A stretch of DNA of 64,000 bases, from positions 211,036 through 275,035 of the forward strand of contig NZ_JAQPCN010000004.1 in the NCBI RefSeq assembly GCF_028464225.1, in the 5' to 3' direction. Numbering within the stretch: position 1 is the stretch's first letter; each line of letters starts with the position of its first letter. Below the pieces are notes generated by a model. The model was not told where the DNA came from. It did not search any database and was given only the letters and a program-made list of their open reading frames with translations. Origin of the DNA: Zeaxanthinibacter sp. PT1. Lineage in GTDB: Bacteria; Bacteroidota; Bacteroidia; Flavobacteriales; Flavobacteriaceae. The translations under genes and the position numbers were made by a program. Positions 1-8,858 of this stretch are shown here, in pieces.

Positions 1-67
1 AAATTCCGTATTTCGTCTGCACTGGAGAAGCCGATCACCTGAATGAGCCCTGGCCTTGGTTACAGGT

Positions 68-1894
68 TTATCCCCTTAGGGATTGCATTTCCACCAGGTT
101 TTTATAGACACCATTCTTGGCTAGTAGTTCACTGTGGGTACCCTGTTCAGCGATCTTTCCTCTTTGCATCACAATGATTTTGTGTGCATTCTGAATGGTT
201 GATAAGCGGTGAGCGATCACCACGGAGGTCCTGTTCTGCATCATTTTCTCTAACGCATCCTGTACCAGTCGTTCACTTTCGGTGTCAAGAGCAGAAGTAG
301 CTTCGTCCAGGATCATGATCGGGGGGTTTTTAAGCACTGCGCGGGCGATGGAGAGCCTTTGTTTCTGTCCTCCACTGAGTTTGTTGCCACTATCACCTAT
401 ATTCGTTTCATAACCCTTGGGGAGTTCGGATATGAATTCGTGGGCGTTAGCGATCTTTGCAGCAGCTATGATCTCTTCATCCGTGGCGTGTTCTTTCCCC
501 AGCCCGATGTTGTTCCGCACCGTATCGTTAAACAATATGGAATCTTGTGTGACCAGTCCCATCAGGTGTCGAAGTGATTTCTTTTCCAGATCCCGGATGT
601 CTGTACCGTCAATCCGGATGCTTCCCTGGTTAACATCGTAAAAACGGGTCAGCAGGTTTGCGATCGTACTTTTACCGCTTCCGGATTGCCCGACCAATGC
701 TACCATATGCCCTTTGGGAACCTCCAGGCTAAAATCTTTCAGTACGTACTCGTCCTCGTATTTAAAGGAAACCTTTTCCAATTGTACGGCTTGCTCAAAG
801 CTATCTTTATGAATAGCCGTGGCCTGGTCCGTTATTGGATTTTCTGTCTCCAGTATCTCCAGAACTCTTTCTGCCGCTGCATTTCCTTTTTTCACCCCGT
901 AAGATGCCTTACTGATCGATTTTGCAGGGGTAAGAATATTGTAAGCCAATCCCATATATGCGATAAAGGAAGAAGCGTCTAAGGTCTCATCTACCAACAC
1001 CATTTTACCACCGAACCATAATAAAACACCAATGACCAGGATCCCGAGGAACTCCCCGGTAGGGGATGCCAGGTTCTGCCGGTTGAGCAGCGTATTGGAA
1101 AACCTGAAAAACCGGGTAGTGGATGATTTAAACATCTGGTAGAAGCGGTCTTCGGCATTAAATGCCTTGATCACCCGCAGTCCACCAAGGGTTTCCTCGA
1201 CGATAGAGAGGAAATTACCCTGTTCTTTCTGTACGCGGTCTGATTTTTTCTTGAGTGATTTCCCAATAGCCGAAATAATCATTCCTGCAAGCGGAATAAA
1301 AATGAAAACAAAGACGGTGAGCTTCACGCTGATGAAGAACATGACGATAATCGTGAACAGTATAGTCAGTGGTTCCCTGACGATCAACTCCAGGATAGAG
1401 AGGAAACTATGCTGTATCTCCAGTACGTCCGAGGTGATCCGGGCAATCACATCGCCCTTTCTTTTCTCAGAATAAAAAGACACGGGCAGGTCTACTATCT
1501 TGCGGTACATGGCATTCCGGACGTCTTTCAGAACCCCGTTCCTTAAAAAGGTGATATAATACATCGCCAGGTAATTGAACAGGTTCTTTAGCAGGAACAG
1601 GAAAAGTACCAGCCCAATGACCAGGATGAGACCTTTCATATCATCATCGCCGGAAAAGGCGGTAACCTGGAAATTGAGGTAATCCTGTATAAATGTTTTT
1701 AGGTCACCTATACCTGTGTATACCGGGGCCTCGTAAACTTTCCGGGTTTTGTCAAACAGTACATCCAGCATAGGGATCAGGGCCGCGAAGGAAAGGGCGC
1801 TGAACAAGGCATACAGGATATTGAAAAAAATATTGAGGTACCCGTAAGTACTGTATGGTTTCGCAAAGCGAAGGATCTTTTTAAAATACTCCAT
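68..1894 (-). CDS. MsbA-like ABC transporter, fused permease and ATPase
   Basis: A 608-residue half-transporter that works as a homodimer in the inner membrane, exporting lipid-like or hydrophobic substrates. The N-terminal half (about 1-330) is an ABC exporter membrane domain with six hydrophobic segments. The C-terminal half is the ATPase: Walker A GQSGSGKST at about 401-409, signature LSGGQKQR at about 505, Walker B with DEATSALD at about 527, and the H-loop IAHRLST near 560. The start overlaps the last base of the upstream phosphohexomutase gene, so the two are probably cotranscribed. The phosphohexomutase and glycosyltransferase neighbours fit an envelope role, but the substrate (lipid A core or other) is not determined by sequence. 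Family assignment is secure; the MsbA function is inferred. Confidence 0.93.
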   Translation of the reverse strand: MEYFKKILRFAKPYSTYGYLNIFFNILYALFSALSFAALIPMLDVLFDKTRKVYEAPVYTGIGDLKTFIQDYLNFQVTAFSGDDDMKGLILVIGLVLFLFLLKNLFNYLAMYYITFLRNGVLKDVRNAMYRKIVDLPVSFYSEKRKGDVIARITSDVLEIQHSFLSILELIVREPLTILFTIIVMFFISVKLTVFVFIFIPLAGMIISAIGKSLKKKSDRVQKEQGNFLSIVEETLGGLRVIKAFNAEDRFYQMFKSSTTRFFRFSNTLLNRQNLASPTGEFLGILVIGVLLWFGGKMVLVDETLDASSFIAYMGLAYNILTPAKSISKASYGVKKGNAAAERVLEILETENPITDQATAIHKDSFEQAVQLEKVSFKYEDEYVLKDFSLEVPKGHMVALVGQSGSGKSTIANLLTRFYDVNQGSIRIDGTDIRDLEKKSLRHLMGLVTQDSILFNDTVRNNIGLGKEHATDEEIIAAAKIANAHEFISELPKGYETNIGDSGNKLSGGQKQRLSIARAVLKNPPIMILDEATSALDTESERLVQDALEKMMQNRTSVVIAHRLSTIQNAHKIIVMQRGKIAEQGTHSELLAKNGVYKNLVEMQSLRG

Positions 1895-3603
1895 TAACTG
1901 ATTTTCATTTCCGCGATGATCCTGTCGATCTTGGCATCGAGTTCGGCACTCACTTTTTCAAAATCCCCGGCATTCTGCAGGGGGGCATTGGTGCTGATAT
2001 AAAACTTGATCTTAGGCTCTGTACCGCTGGGCCTGGCGGCAACCCTGGTGCCGTCTGCGGACACATAGATCAGTACATTGGATTTGGGCAGGTCCAGTTT
2101 TTCGGTCTTCCCACTTTTAATGTTCCTGGCTTCCCCGGTATTATAGTCTTCTATCCTGACTACCTCGGAACCATCAATGGTTTTAAAAGGGGAATCCCTC
2201 AGGTCTACCATCATCTGTTTAATCTCCTCGGCACCACTGATCCCTTTCTTAGTCAGGGATACCAGTTTCTCTTTGTAGAACCCGTATTTAACATAGGCTT
2301 GTATAAGCTCTTGGTAAAATGAACTTCCTTTGGCCTTCGCCATGGCCCCGATCTCGCAAGCCAGCAGGGTAGCGGTTACCGCATCCTTATCGCGGACAAA
2401 ATCACCCACCATAAATCCGAAGCTTTCCTCTCCACCGCCGATAAAATGCTGTTCCGGGTGGTCTTTGATCATTTTTGCAATCCATTTAAAGCCGGTAAGC
2501 CCTGTTTTGCACTCCACCTGGTAAGCATCTGCCAGGGCTAACATCATTGGGGTGGATACAATAGTGGAAGCAATAAATTCATTCCCATCAAATCCTTGTT
2601 TCTTCCTTTGCTCAAGGAGGAATTCGGTCATCAGCACCATGGTCTGGTTCCCGTTCAGCAGTTGCATCTCGCCTTCCAGGTTACGCACGGCAATACCGAG
2701 CCGGTCACTATCCGGGTCTGTACCGATCACCATATCGGCATTCAGTTCCCTGGCTTTGGCTAACGCCATTTCCAGTGCTTCAGGCTCTTCCGGGTTAGGA
2801 GATTTAACGGTTGGGAAGTTACCATCGGGCTTAGCCTGTTCTTCTATGATCGTTACATTTTTGTACCCAGCCTGTTTCAGTACTTCCGGGATTACGGTGA
2901 TCGAAGTACCGTGCAGGGAGGTGAAAACGATCTTAAAATCATCTTTACCCGGGGCGTTAAAATCCCCGTTCTTTACGGAAGCTTTTATAAAGGCATCATC
3001 TACTTCACTGCTGATCAGTTGGATAAGATCATCCTGTGCTTTAAAGTTGATATCCTCGTATTTAAGACTATCTATTTCTTCGATGATCGCTTTATCCTCG
3101 GGCGGAACGATTTGCCCACCATCCGTCCAGTATACTTTGTAACCGTTATACTCCGGCGGGTTATGGGATGCAGTTAGCACTATTCCGGCCTGGCAGTCCA
3201 GGTGACGTACCGCGAAGGATAATTCCGGGGTAGTTCGCAGTTCAGAAAACAGGAAAACCTTAATCCCGTTCGCGGAAAGGACTTCGGCCACGGTTTTAGC
3301 CAGAGTGTCACTATTGTGACGGCAATCATATGCGATCACAACTTTTAATTCCTTTCCTGGGTATACCTTCTTTAAATAGTTGCTTAATCCTTGGGTGCTC
3401 TTGCCCAAGGTGTATTTATTGATGCGGTTGGTTCCAACCCCCATAATACCGCGCATTCCGCCGGTACCAAATTCGAGGTTCTTATAAAATCGTTCCTTGA
3501 GTTCTTCGTGGTCCTTATCGATAAGGTCCTGTATTTCTTTTTTCACCTGGGGGTCGAAAAAATCGGTAAGCCAGGTTTTTGCGGTATCTATTATTGAATT
3601 CAT
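1894..3603 (-). CDS. phosphohexomutase (phosphoglucomutase/phosphomannomutase family)
   Basis: A 569-residue alpha-D-phosphohexomutase that interconverts hexose 1- and 6-phosphates through a phosphoserine. The catalytic loop TASHNPPEYNGYK lies near residue 143, the Mg-binding loop DPDSDRLG near 294, the sugar-specificity loop GGGEESFG near 387 and the phosphate-binding loop RPSGTEPKIKFY near 522, so all four motifs are intact. The length matches the long PgcA/PGM2-like branch common in Bacteroidota. Its stop overlaps the start of the ABC exporter gene by one base. It probably supplies glucose-1-phosphate or mannose-1-phosphate for envelope glycans; which sugar it prefers cannot be read from the sequence. 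Confidence 0.95.
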   Translation of the reverse strand: MNSIIDTAKTWLTDFFDPQVKKEIQDLIDKDHEELKERFYKNLEFGTGGMRGIMGVGTNRINKYTLGKSTQGLSNYLKKVYPGKELKVVIAYDCRHNSDTLAKTVAEVLSANGIKVFLFSELRTTPELSFAVRHLDCQAGIVLTASHNPPEYNGYKVYWTDGGQIVPPEDKAIIEEIDSLKYEDINFKAQDDLIQLISSEVDDAFIKASVKNGDFNAPGKDDFKIVFTSLHGTSITVIPEVLKQAGYKNVTIIEEQAKPDGNFPTVKSPNPEEPEALEMALAKARELNADMVIGTDPDSDRLGIAVRNLEGEMQLLNGNQTMVLMTEFLLEQRKKQGFDGNEFIASTIVSTPMMLALADAYQVECKTGLTGFKWIAKMIKDHPEQHFIGGGEESFGFMVGDFVRDKDAVTATLLACEIGAMAKAKGSSFYQELIQAYVKYGFYKEKLVSLTKKGISGAEEIKQMMVDLRDSPFKTIDGSEVVRIEDYNTGEARNIKSGKTEKLDLPKSNVLIYVSADGTRVAARPSGTEPKIKFYISTNAPLQNAGDFEKVSAELDAKIDRIIAEMKIS

Positions 3604-3688
3604 GGGTCTTCTTTGGAATTGAATACTATAAAATTACGTTAGAAAATTGAATTTCCGGGGTTTCAGCACATGATCCCCCAATCCGTAT

Positions 3689-4636
3689 TCACAGGTTCAG
3701 GCGTTCAATGACTTTGTAATTGGGCCCCGACTTTTTATTTCTAAGTATAATCTCTCCCAGGAAACCGGCCAGGAAGAATTGCGTCCCGATAATCATTGCA
3801 GTTAGGGCTACAAAGAATTGTGGCCGATCCGTGATCAGCCTGTCGTAAGGATTGATGAATAGTTTGTCTATACCCAGGTAAAGGGAAAAACCAAAACCGA
3901 TTATGAACATTAATACGCCCAGGGCACCGAACAGGTGCATAGGTCTTCGGCCAAATTTGGACACGAACCAGATGGTGATGAGGTCCAAGAATCCATTAAT
4001 AAATCGCTCCATTCCAAATTTTGTGCGGCCGTATTTACGGGCCTGGTGTTGTACTACTTTTTCTCCTATCCTGGGGTAACCGGCATTCTTGACCAGTACC
4101 GGGATATACCGGTGCATCTCGCCCGATACCTCGATATTCTTGACCACTTCTGTCCGGAATGCTTTAAGTCCGCAATTAAAGTCGTGCAGGCGGACACCAG
4201 AGGTGCGCCGTGCAGCCCAATTAAATAATTTGGAGGGAAGATTCTTGCTGAAAACCGAATCGTAGCGAACTTTTTTCCAGCCCGATACGAGGTCAAAGGA
4301 ATCCTCAGTGATCATTTCGTACAGCTCGGGAATCTCTTCCGGGTTATCCTGTAGATCGGCATCCATGGTGATGACCACCTCTCCCTTTGCCTGGAGGAAA
4401 CCTGCATGCAAGGCCTGGGATTTCCCAAAATTCTTTAAAAAGCGAATCCCTTTAACGTAGGGATTCTTCCGGGCCAATGTTTCTATCTGATCCCAGGAAC
4501 CGTCGTTACTTCCGTCATCAATAAATAAGATCTCGTATGAGTACTGATTGGAGTGCATCACCCGGACGATCCAATCGTGTAATTCCTCTAAGGACTCTTC
4601 TTCATTGAGCAAGGGAATAACTACCGATATGTTCAT
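3689..4636 (-). CDS. GT2 glycosyltransferase with two C-terminal membrane helices
   Basis: A 315-residue membrane glycosyltransferase of the DPM1/ArnC/GtrB type, which moves a sugar from a nucleotide donor onto a polyprenyl phosphate. The GT-A fold occupies about residues 1-220, with the nucleotide-binding motif DDGSNDGSW near 42-50 and the metal-binding DADLQDNPEEI near 92. Two hydrophobic segments near 232-256 and 265-288 anchor it in the inner membrane. A TAnnTTTG box (minus strand, 4660-4667) lies about 25 bp upstream of the start. It lies upstream of the phosphohexomutase in the same direction, with an 85-bp gap. Sugar and acceptor are unknown. Confidence 0.92.
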   Translation of the reverse strand: MNISVVIPLLNEEESLEELHDWIVRVMHSNQYSYEILFIDDGSNDGSWDQIETLARKNPYVKGIRFLKNFGKSQALHAGFLQAKGEVVITMDADLQDNPEEIPELYEMITEDSFDLVSGWKKVRYDSVFSKNLPSKLFNWAARRTSGVRLHDFNCGLKAFRTEVVKNIEVSGEMHRYIPVLVKNAGYPRIGEKVVQHQARKYGRTKFGMERFINGFLDLITIWFVSKFGRRPMHLFGALGVLMFIIGFGFSLYLGIDKLFINPYDRLITDRPQFFVALTAMIIGTQFFLAGFLGEIILRNKKSGPNYKVIERLNL

Positions 4637-4659
4637 AATGTCTTTCGCCTATTTCTCCC

Positions 4660-4667
4660 CAAAAGTA
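4660..4667 (-). promoter_or_regulatory. -7 promoter box for the GT2 gene
   Basis: Read on the minus strand this is TACTTTTG, an exact match to the Bacteroidota -7 consensus TAnnTTTG, 24 bases before the GT2 start codon. No clear -33 TTG is visible at the right distance, so support is partial. Confidence 0.4.
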
Positions 4668-4679
4668 CAATATTACTTC

Positions 4680-5198
4680 TTAATAGGCAGGGCGAGATTT
4701 CTTCATAATCAGCCCTCCGATCAAACCGATGACAAGGCCGGAAATTACGCTGATGATCAGGATGACAGGATAACCTATCCAGAAGAACTTCATACCCATC
4801 TCTTTCTGTTGTGATGCTTCTTCCGCGGTAAGTTGCCCGGACTCTACAAGTTCTGCCATTTGAATATCCATCACTTTGGATGCAAAATCAGGATCCAGGA
4901 AATTGGTGAGGATAAGCTGGTATACGATAAAGAGAAGGGCTGATACTAGTGAGATACCTGCGCCTAGCTTCAGGGCTTCTCCCAGGGTTAAAAAGCCTTC
5001 GTTGGCTTTTTTATATCCATAAATCCCGAAGAAGATTACCGTTGCAGACATTACTACAGAAATGATCTGGTTTACAGGTTCACGAGAGGTATGCGCATCC
5101 ATGGAATAGAGCATGAGCGCGAAAATGATGCTCAGGGCACCCAGGATGGCGCCGTAAGTTAGTGAGTACTTGCCGGTGGTTGGTGGTTTGGTTTCCAT
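4680..5198 (-). CDS. DUF4199 family membrane protein
   Basis: A 172-residue integral membrane protein with about four hydrophobic segments (roughly 13-31, 39-58, 78-100 and 142-165) and a soluble, Glu/Gln-rich segment between the third and fourth. The pattern and the C-terminal GLIGGLIMKK ending fit DUF4199, a family common in Flavobacteriia with no assigned function. In many flavobacteria it sits next to a glycosyltransferase, as here. A near-consensus -7 box TACCTTTA lies upstream on the minus strand (5258-5265). The DUF assignment is from memory of the family, not a search. Confidence 0.85.
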   Translation of the reverse strand: METKPPTTGKYSLTYGAILGALSIIFALMLYSMDAHTSREPVNQIISVVMSATVIFFGIYGYKKANEGFLTLGEALKLGAGISLVSALLFIVYQLILTNFLDPDFASKVMDIQMAELVESGQLTAEEASQQKEMGMKFFWIGYPVILIISVISGLVIGLIGGLIMKKSRPAY

Positions 5199-5297
5199 AA
5201 ATGTTTAATTTGATCAGTTGGTTAGTTAGTAATTGATCCCTTACATTTGTTACAGCTTAAAGGTACATTTTTTTTCATTTCTTTTTTTTAATAAAGA

Positions 5298-5328
5298 TTG
5301 TAGTTTCCTCAAAAAAAGATTACATTTG
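5298..5328 (+). promoter_or_regulatory. promoter of the L31 gene
   Basis: TTG at 5298-5300 and TACATTTG at 5321-5328, separated by 20 bp, exactly fit the Bacteroidota -33/-7 consensus. The predicted transcript would have a leader of about 30 nt before the L31 start codon. Confidence 0.75.
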
Positions 5329-5365
5329 CAGCCTTAAATTTTTGATAGATTAAAGCAGATTTGCG

Positions 5366-5662
5366 ATGAAAAAAGGTATACACCCAGAAAATTATAGATT
5401 AGTAGCGTTTAAAGACATGTCTAACGAGGATGTTTTTATAACGAAATCTACTGCTGAAACCAAAGAGACATTGACGGTTGATGGTGTTGAATATCCTCTG
5501 GTGAAATTAGAGATCTCAAGAACATCGCATCCTTTCTACACTGGTAAGTCGAAATTGATCGATACCGCTGGACGAATTGATAAGTTCAAGAGCAAGTACC
5601 AGAAGTTCAAGAAAGAAGACGCTAAAGCTACTGAGGCTGACGCTAAATCTGAAGAGAAATAA
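5366..5662 (+). CDS. rpmE2: 50S ribosomal protein L31, type B
   Basis: A 98-residue ribosomal protein of the large subunit. It begins [11 protein letters not shown] and includes SHPFYTGK and [15 protein letters not shown], which identify L31. The type B (zinc-free) form is indicated by the absence of the CxxC pairs of type A. The tail past residue about 84 is an acidic/lysine-rich low-complexity extension ([15 protein letters not shown]), which is common in flavobacteria. It has its own promoter and a strong terminator immediately downstream, so it is monocistronic. Confidence 0.97.
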   Translation: MKKGIHPENYRLVAFKDMSNEDVFITKSTAETKETLTVDGVEYPLVKLEISRTSHPFYTGKSKLIDTAGRIDKFKSKYQKFKKEDAKATEADAKSEEK

Positions 5663-5689
5663 GGGATTACTATTTAATTCCTAAAGAAT

Positions 5690-5729
5690 GTACGCCTCCG
5701 ATAGAACATCGGGGGCGTTATTTTTTTAA
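5690..5729 (+). terminator. rho-independent terminator after L31
   Basis: The stem ACGCCTCCGAT / ATCGGGGGCGT with a short AGAAC loop is followed by a run of seven T residues. This is a strong intrinsic terminator between the L31 gene and the GlmU-like gene. Confidence 0.85.
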
Positions 5730-5749
5730 TTTTATCCCAAAATTATTTC

Positions 5750-6931
5750 ATGAACTGTATTCTTTACGATGGGCCGGAACGTGGCTCCTTACTTCCATTT
5801 ACATTTACCCGCCCGGTATGTGATATACGGATCGGGATACTGACCATCCGGGAGAAATGGGAACACCGTTTAAAAACCGCGGTCTCTTGCCATACAGAAG
5901 AATACCTATCGGAGAAGTTTCCTTTGCATCTGGAGAGAGACAACCTTTTCATCAATGGGGGGGTCCTGCCTGATGCGCAGCTCCTAGAAGCCATAAAAGG
6001 TCTCGGTGATCAGCAAGTACTCCGGCAGGGGGATGAACTCATCGCGTACCGTTCCGGCCGTGTATTAGATGCTGATTCCATAGCAGGTATGGAAGCCGTA
6101 GCGTACAGTGCAGAATATATACGGATGCGGAATACATGGGATATCTTTTCCCTGAACGGGAAGGCCCTCGAGGCCGATTTTGAGATGCTTACCCGGGATC
6201 GCAAAAGTGCAGCGATCTCTAAAACCAACGGACTAATTAACCCTGAGCGGATTTTCCTGGAAGAAGGAGCCAAGGTAGAATTCAGTATACTGAATGCAAC
6301 TGAAGGACCCATCTACATCGGGAAGGATGCCGAGGTCATGGAGGGCTGTAATATCCGCGGAGGTTTCGCATTGGGGGAGCACGGCGTTGTGAAAATGGGT
6401 GCTAAGATCTACGGACCAACAACCGCCGGACCTTATTGCAAATTAGGCGGGGAGGTCAGCAATTCCGTACTATTCGGTTATTCCAGTAAGGGACATGACG
6501 GATACCTGGGTAACTCTGTGCTGGGAGAATGGTGTAATATAGGTGCAGACTCCAATACCTCTAACCTTAAGAATAATTACGCCATGGTTAAACTCTGGAA
6601 CTACAATACAGAGCGTTTTCAGCAGACAGGCTTGCAGTTCTGTGGTCTGATGATGGGTGATCACAGCAAATCCGCAATAGACACCATGTTCAACACAGGG
6701 ACTGTAGTAGGAGTGAGCACCAATATATTCTCTGCCGGGTTCCCACGGAACTTTGTGCCCAGTTTCAGCTGGGGAGGTGCCTCCGGTTTTACTACGTACC
6801 AGACCCAGAAAGCTTTTGAAACCGCCAAGGTAGTGATGGCCAGGAGAAATATGGAGTTCTCAGATATAGAAGCGCGGATACTGCAGGCTGTTTTTGAGCA
6901 GACCCGGAAATACAGGAAAGACGAGTCTTAA
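5750..6931 (+). CDS. GlmU-like sugar nucleotidyltransferase / acetyltransferase
   Basis: A 393-residue protein with an N-terminal nucleotidyltransferase-like part (starts NCILYDGPERGSLLPFTFTRPV) and a C-terminal left-handed beta-helix rich in hexapeptide turns (for example GKDAEVMEGCNIRGG and KMGAKIYGPTT, about residues 185-345). This is the architecture of the alternative GlmU of Bacteroidota, annotated as UDP-GlcNAc diphosphorylase / glucosamine-1-phosphate N-acetyltransferase. The canonical N-terminal LAAGxGTRM loop of E. coli GlmU is absent, as expected for that variant. It would make UDP-GlcNAc for peptidoglycan and lipid A. The activity is inferred from family resemblance. An L31 neighbour is a common flavobacterial context. 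Confidence 0.87.
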   Translation: MNCILYDGPERGSLLPFTFTRPVCDIRIGILTIREKWEHRLKTAVSCHTEEYLSEKFPLHLERDNLFINGGVLPDAQLLEAIKGLGDQQVLRQGDELIAYRSGRVLDADSIAGMEAVAYSAEYIRMRNTWDIFSLNGKALEADFEMLTRDRKSAAISKTNGLINPERIFLEEGAKVEFSILNATEGPIYIGKDAEVMEGCNIRGGFALGEHGVVKMGAKIYGPTTAGPYCKLGGEVSNSVLFGYSSKGHDGYLGNSVLGEWCNIGADSNTSNLKNNYAMVKLWNYNTERFQQTGLQFCGLMMGDHSKSAIDTMFNTGTVVGVSTNIFSAGFPRNFVPSFSWGGASGFTTYQTQKAFETAKVVMARRNMEFSDIEARILQAVFEQTRKYRKDES

Positions 6932-6999
6932 GTACTGCCCTGCTGCTCATTAGGAAGGATTAAGGGTTCTCCTGCCTTCTTCCTTCGGAACAAAGGTGG

Positions 7000-7007
7000 T
7001 ATATTTG
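7000..7007 (+). promoter_or_regulatory. -7 promoter box for mtaB
   Basis: TATATTTG matches TAnnTTTG exactly and lies 29 bases before the TTG start of mtaB. The -33 element is not clear. Confidence 0.5.
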
Positions 7008-7036
7008 CAGTCCTTAAATCGGAAAAGCATCAGAAT

Positions 7037-8368
7037 TTGAAGAAGAAAGTCGCTTTTTATACCCTTGGTTGCAAACTGAATTTTTCAGAAACCTCCACCA
7101 TTGCCCGTGGCTTTACGGAAGAGGGTTTTGAGAAGGTATCTTTTGACGATCCGGCAGATATGTACGTGATCAACACCTGTTCTGTGACAGAGAATGCCGA
7201 TAAGCGTTTCAAGACGATCGTAAAGCAGGCGCAGCAGGCAAATCCCGATGCCTTTATCGCGGCTATTGGTTGTTATGCCCAATTGAAGCCCGAAGAATTG
7301 ATCGCGGTAAATGGCGTTGACCTGGTCCTGGGTGCATCAGAAAAATTTAAGCTCACAGATTACATTAACGATCTCAGTAAAAATGATTTCGGGGAGATCC
7401 ATGCCTGCGAGATAGAGGAGGTAGACCAGTACATCGGTAGTTACGCTATCGGGGACAGGACCCGTGCCTTCCTGAAAGTGCAGGATGGTTGTGATTATAA
7501 GTGTACCTATTGTACCATCCCGCTTGCCCGTGGAATTTCACGGAGTGATGCCTTACCCAATGTCTTAAAGAATGCCTCGGAGATCGCCTCCCAGGGGATC
7601 AAGGAGATTGTACTGACCGGCGTAAATATAGGAGACTACGGAAAAGGCGAATTCGGGAATAAGAAACATGATCATACCTTCCTGGACCTGGTAAAAGCCC
7701 TGGATACCGTAGATGGTATTCACAGGCTGCGTATCTCTTCTATAGAGCCTAACCTGTTAAAGAACGAAACCATAGATTTTGTAGCGGAGAGCGACACATT
7801 TGTGCCGCATTTCCATATCCCGTTACAGAGTGGAAGCGATAGTATCCTGAAAAGAATGCGTCGTCGTTACCTTACAGATCTCTATACGGATCGCGTTTCA
7901 AGGATCCGGCAGGTTATGCCCAATGCCTGTATAGGTGTAGATGTGATCGTTGGCTTCCCGGGAGAAACGGATGAGCATTTCCTGGAAACCTATCATTTCC
8001 TGAACGAACTGGATATCTCTTACCTTCACGTATTTACCTATTCTGAGCGAGACAATACGTTGGCTGCCAACATGGAAAACCCGGTGCCTAAGAAGGTCAG
8101 GGCCAAAAGGAGTAAAATGCTGAGGGGTCTATCGGTCAAAAAGCGTCGTGCTTTTTACGAGAGCCAGTTGCAAAGCCGTCAGACTGTACTGTTTGAAGGA
8201 GAAAATAAGCAAGGATATATACACGGATTTACCGAGAATTACGTCAAGGTGAAAGCACCCTGGGATCCTGCACTGGTCAATACCCTTCACGAAGTTATTC
8301 TGGACAGCATCGATGAAGACGGTTTAGTCAGGTTCGAGTTTGCGCGTAAGCATGCAAAAGCGGTATAA
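7037..8368 (+). CDS. mtaB: tRNA t6A37 methylthiotransferase MtaB
   Basis: A 443-residue radical-SAM enzyme that converts t6A to ms2t6A at position 37 of ANN-decoding tRNAs. The N-terminal methylthiotransferase domain has the three cluster cysteines C12 (TLGC), C48 (NTC) and C79 (IGC). The radical-SAM motif CDYKCTYC gives C152, C156 and C159, and a TRAM-like RNA-binding region follows at about 375-440. All six cysteines are intact. The reading frame starts at TTG: no ATG is available before the conserved TLGC segment, and translation as MKKKVAFYTLGCK matches the family's N terminus. The gap to the upstream gene (105 bp) holds its own -7 box. Confidence 0.95.
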   Translation: MKKKVAFYTLGCKLNFSETSTIARGFTEEGFEKVSFDDPADMYVINTCSVTENADKRFKTIVKQAQQANPDAFIAAIGCYAQLKPEELIAVNGVDLVLGASEKFKLTDYINDLSKNDFGEIHACEIEEVDQYIGSYAIGDRTRAFLKVQDGCDYKCTYCTIPLARGISRSDALPNVLKNASEIASQGIKEIVLTGVNIGDYGKGEFGNKKHDHTFLDLVKALDTVDGIHRLRISSIEPNLLKNETIDFVAESDTFVPHFHIPLQSGSDSILKRMRRRYLTDLYTDRVSRIRQVMPNACIGVDVIVGFPGETDEHFLETYHFLNELDISYLHVFTYSERDNTLAANMENPVPKKVRAKRSKMLRGLSVKKRRAFYESQLQSRQTVLFEGENKQGYIHGFTENYVKVKAPWDPALVNTLHEVILDSIDEDGLVRFEFARKHAKAV

Positions 8369-8391
8369 AAAAACCTCCCGGTTGGGAGGTT
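8366..8391 (-). terminator. terminator of the GNAT gene
   Basis: The inverted repeat AACCTCCC-GGTT-GGGAGGTT is followed, on the minus strand, by a run of T residues (A run at 8366-8373 on the plus strand). It lies just after the minus-strand GNAT gene and just past the mtaB stop, so it may serve both directions, but only the minus direction has a U tract. Confidence 0.75.
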
Positions 8392-8398
8392 GCTAAGA

Positions 8399-8692
8399 TC
8401 AGATCCGGATGCCGACAGGCAGCATCTCTTTATATTGTCTGTTTTTCCGAAGAAAACCGGCAATCTCAGGACTGGTAGGAACTACTCTTAAATTCTGCTC
8501 CTGGATGTGGTGTAGTACTGATTTGATAAAATCTTCTGTAAACCCTTCTTTCGTAATGTCTTCCGGAACTACCAATTTGGTTAGAAAAACTTTCCGCTCC
8601 TGTGAAGAATATTCAATCTTAGCCAAGTGACCTTCAACTGTTGTTTCAAATTGACGCAGGAAGCTGTTGTCCTTAATTGCTACTTCATTCAT
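8399..8692 (-). CDS. small GNAT-type N-acetyltransferase-like protein
   Basis: A 97-residue protein of the short Yjdj/NATD1-like GNAT group. It has a beta-strand segment (GHLAKIEYSSQERKVFLTKL), the substrate-side segment VPEDITKEGFTEDFIKSVLHHIQEQNLRVVPTSPE with the typical P(x)n opening, and an ending in the YKEMLPVG type. I chose the ATG at 8690-8692 (MNEVAIKDN) because the 17 residues added by the upstream ATG do not resemble the family. These small acetyl-CoA-binding proteins have no well-defined substrate. Convergent with mtaB. Confidence 0.82.
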   Translation of the reverse strand: MNEVAIKDNSFLRQFETTVEGHLAKIEYSSQERKVFLTKLVVPEDITKEGFTEDFIKSVLHHIQEQNLRVVPTSPEIAGFLRKNRQYKEMLPVGIRI

Positions 8693-8858
8693 ATGGTTTA
8701 TTTTTAGTGTATCCTCAGAAAAAAAATTACGATAGAAAAACATCGTAACTTTGGTATTGGTAGGGGGTGTGGTGTATTTATATTATTAACCGAATCTTTT
8801 TACAAATCCAGCACAAAAGTAATCAAAAAAATGCTAATTTCCTAGTAAAATCAAGATA

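Noticed and set aside
1..67. Short open frames on both strands before the ABC gene stop, including an end of a possible plus-strand product reaching into position 104.
   Set aside because: Only about 20-34 residues are visible, no family is recognisable, and the plus-strand one would overlap the ABC gene. Partial gene left uncalled.
2552..3142. Long plus-strand open frame within the phosphohexomutase gene.
   Set aside because: It lies antisense to a gene with clear catalytic motifs and shows no family features; typical codon-bias artefact.
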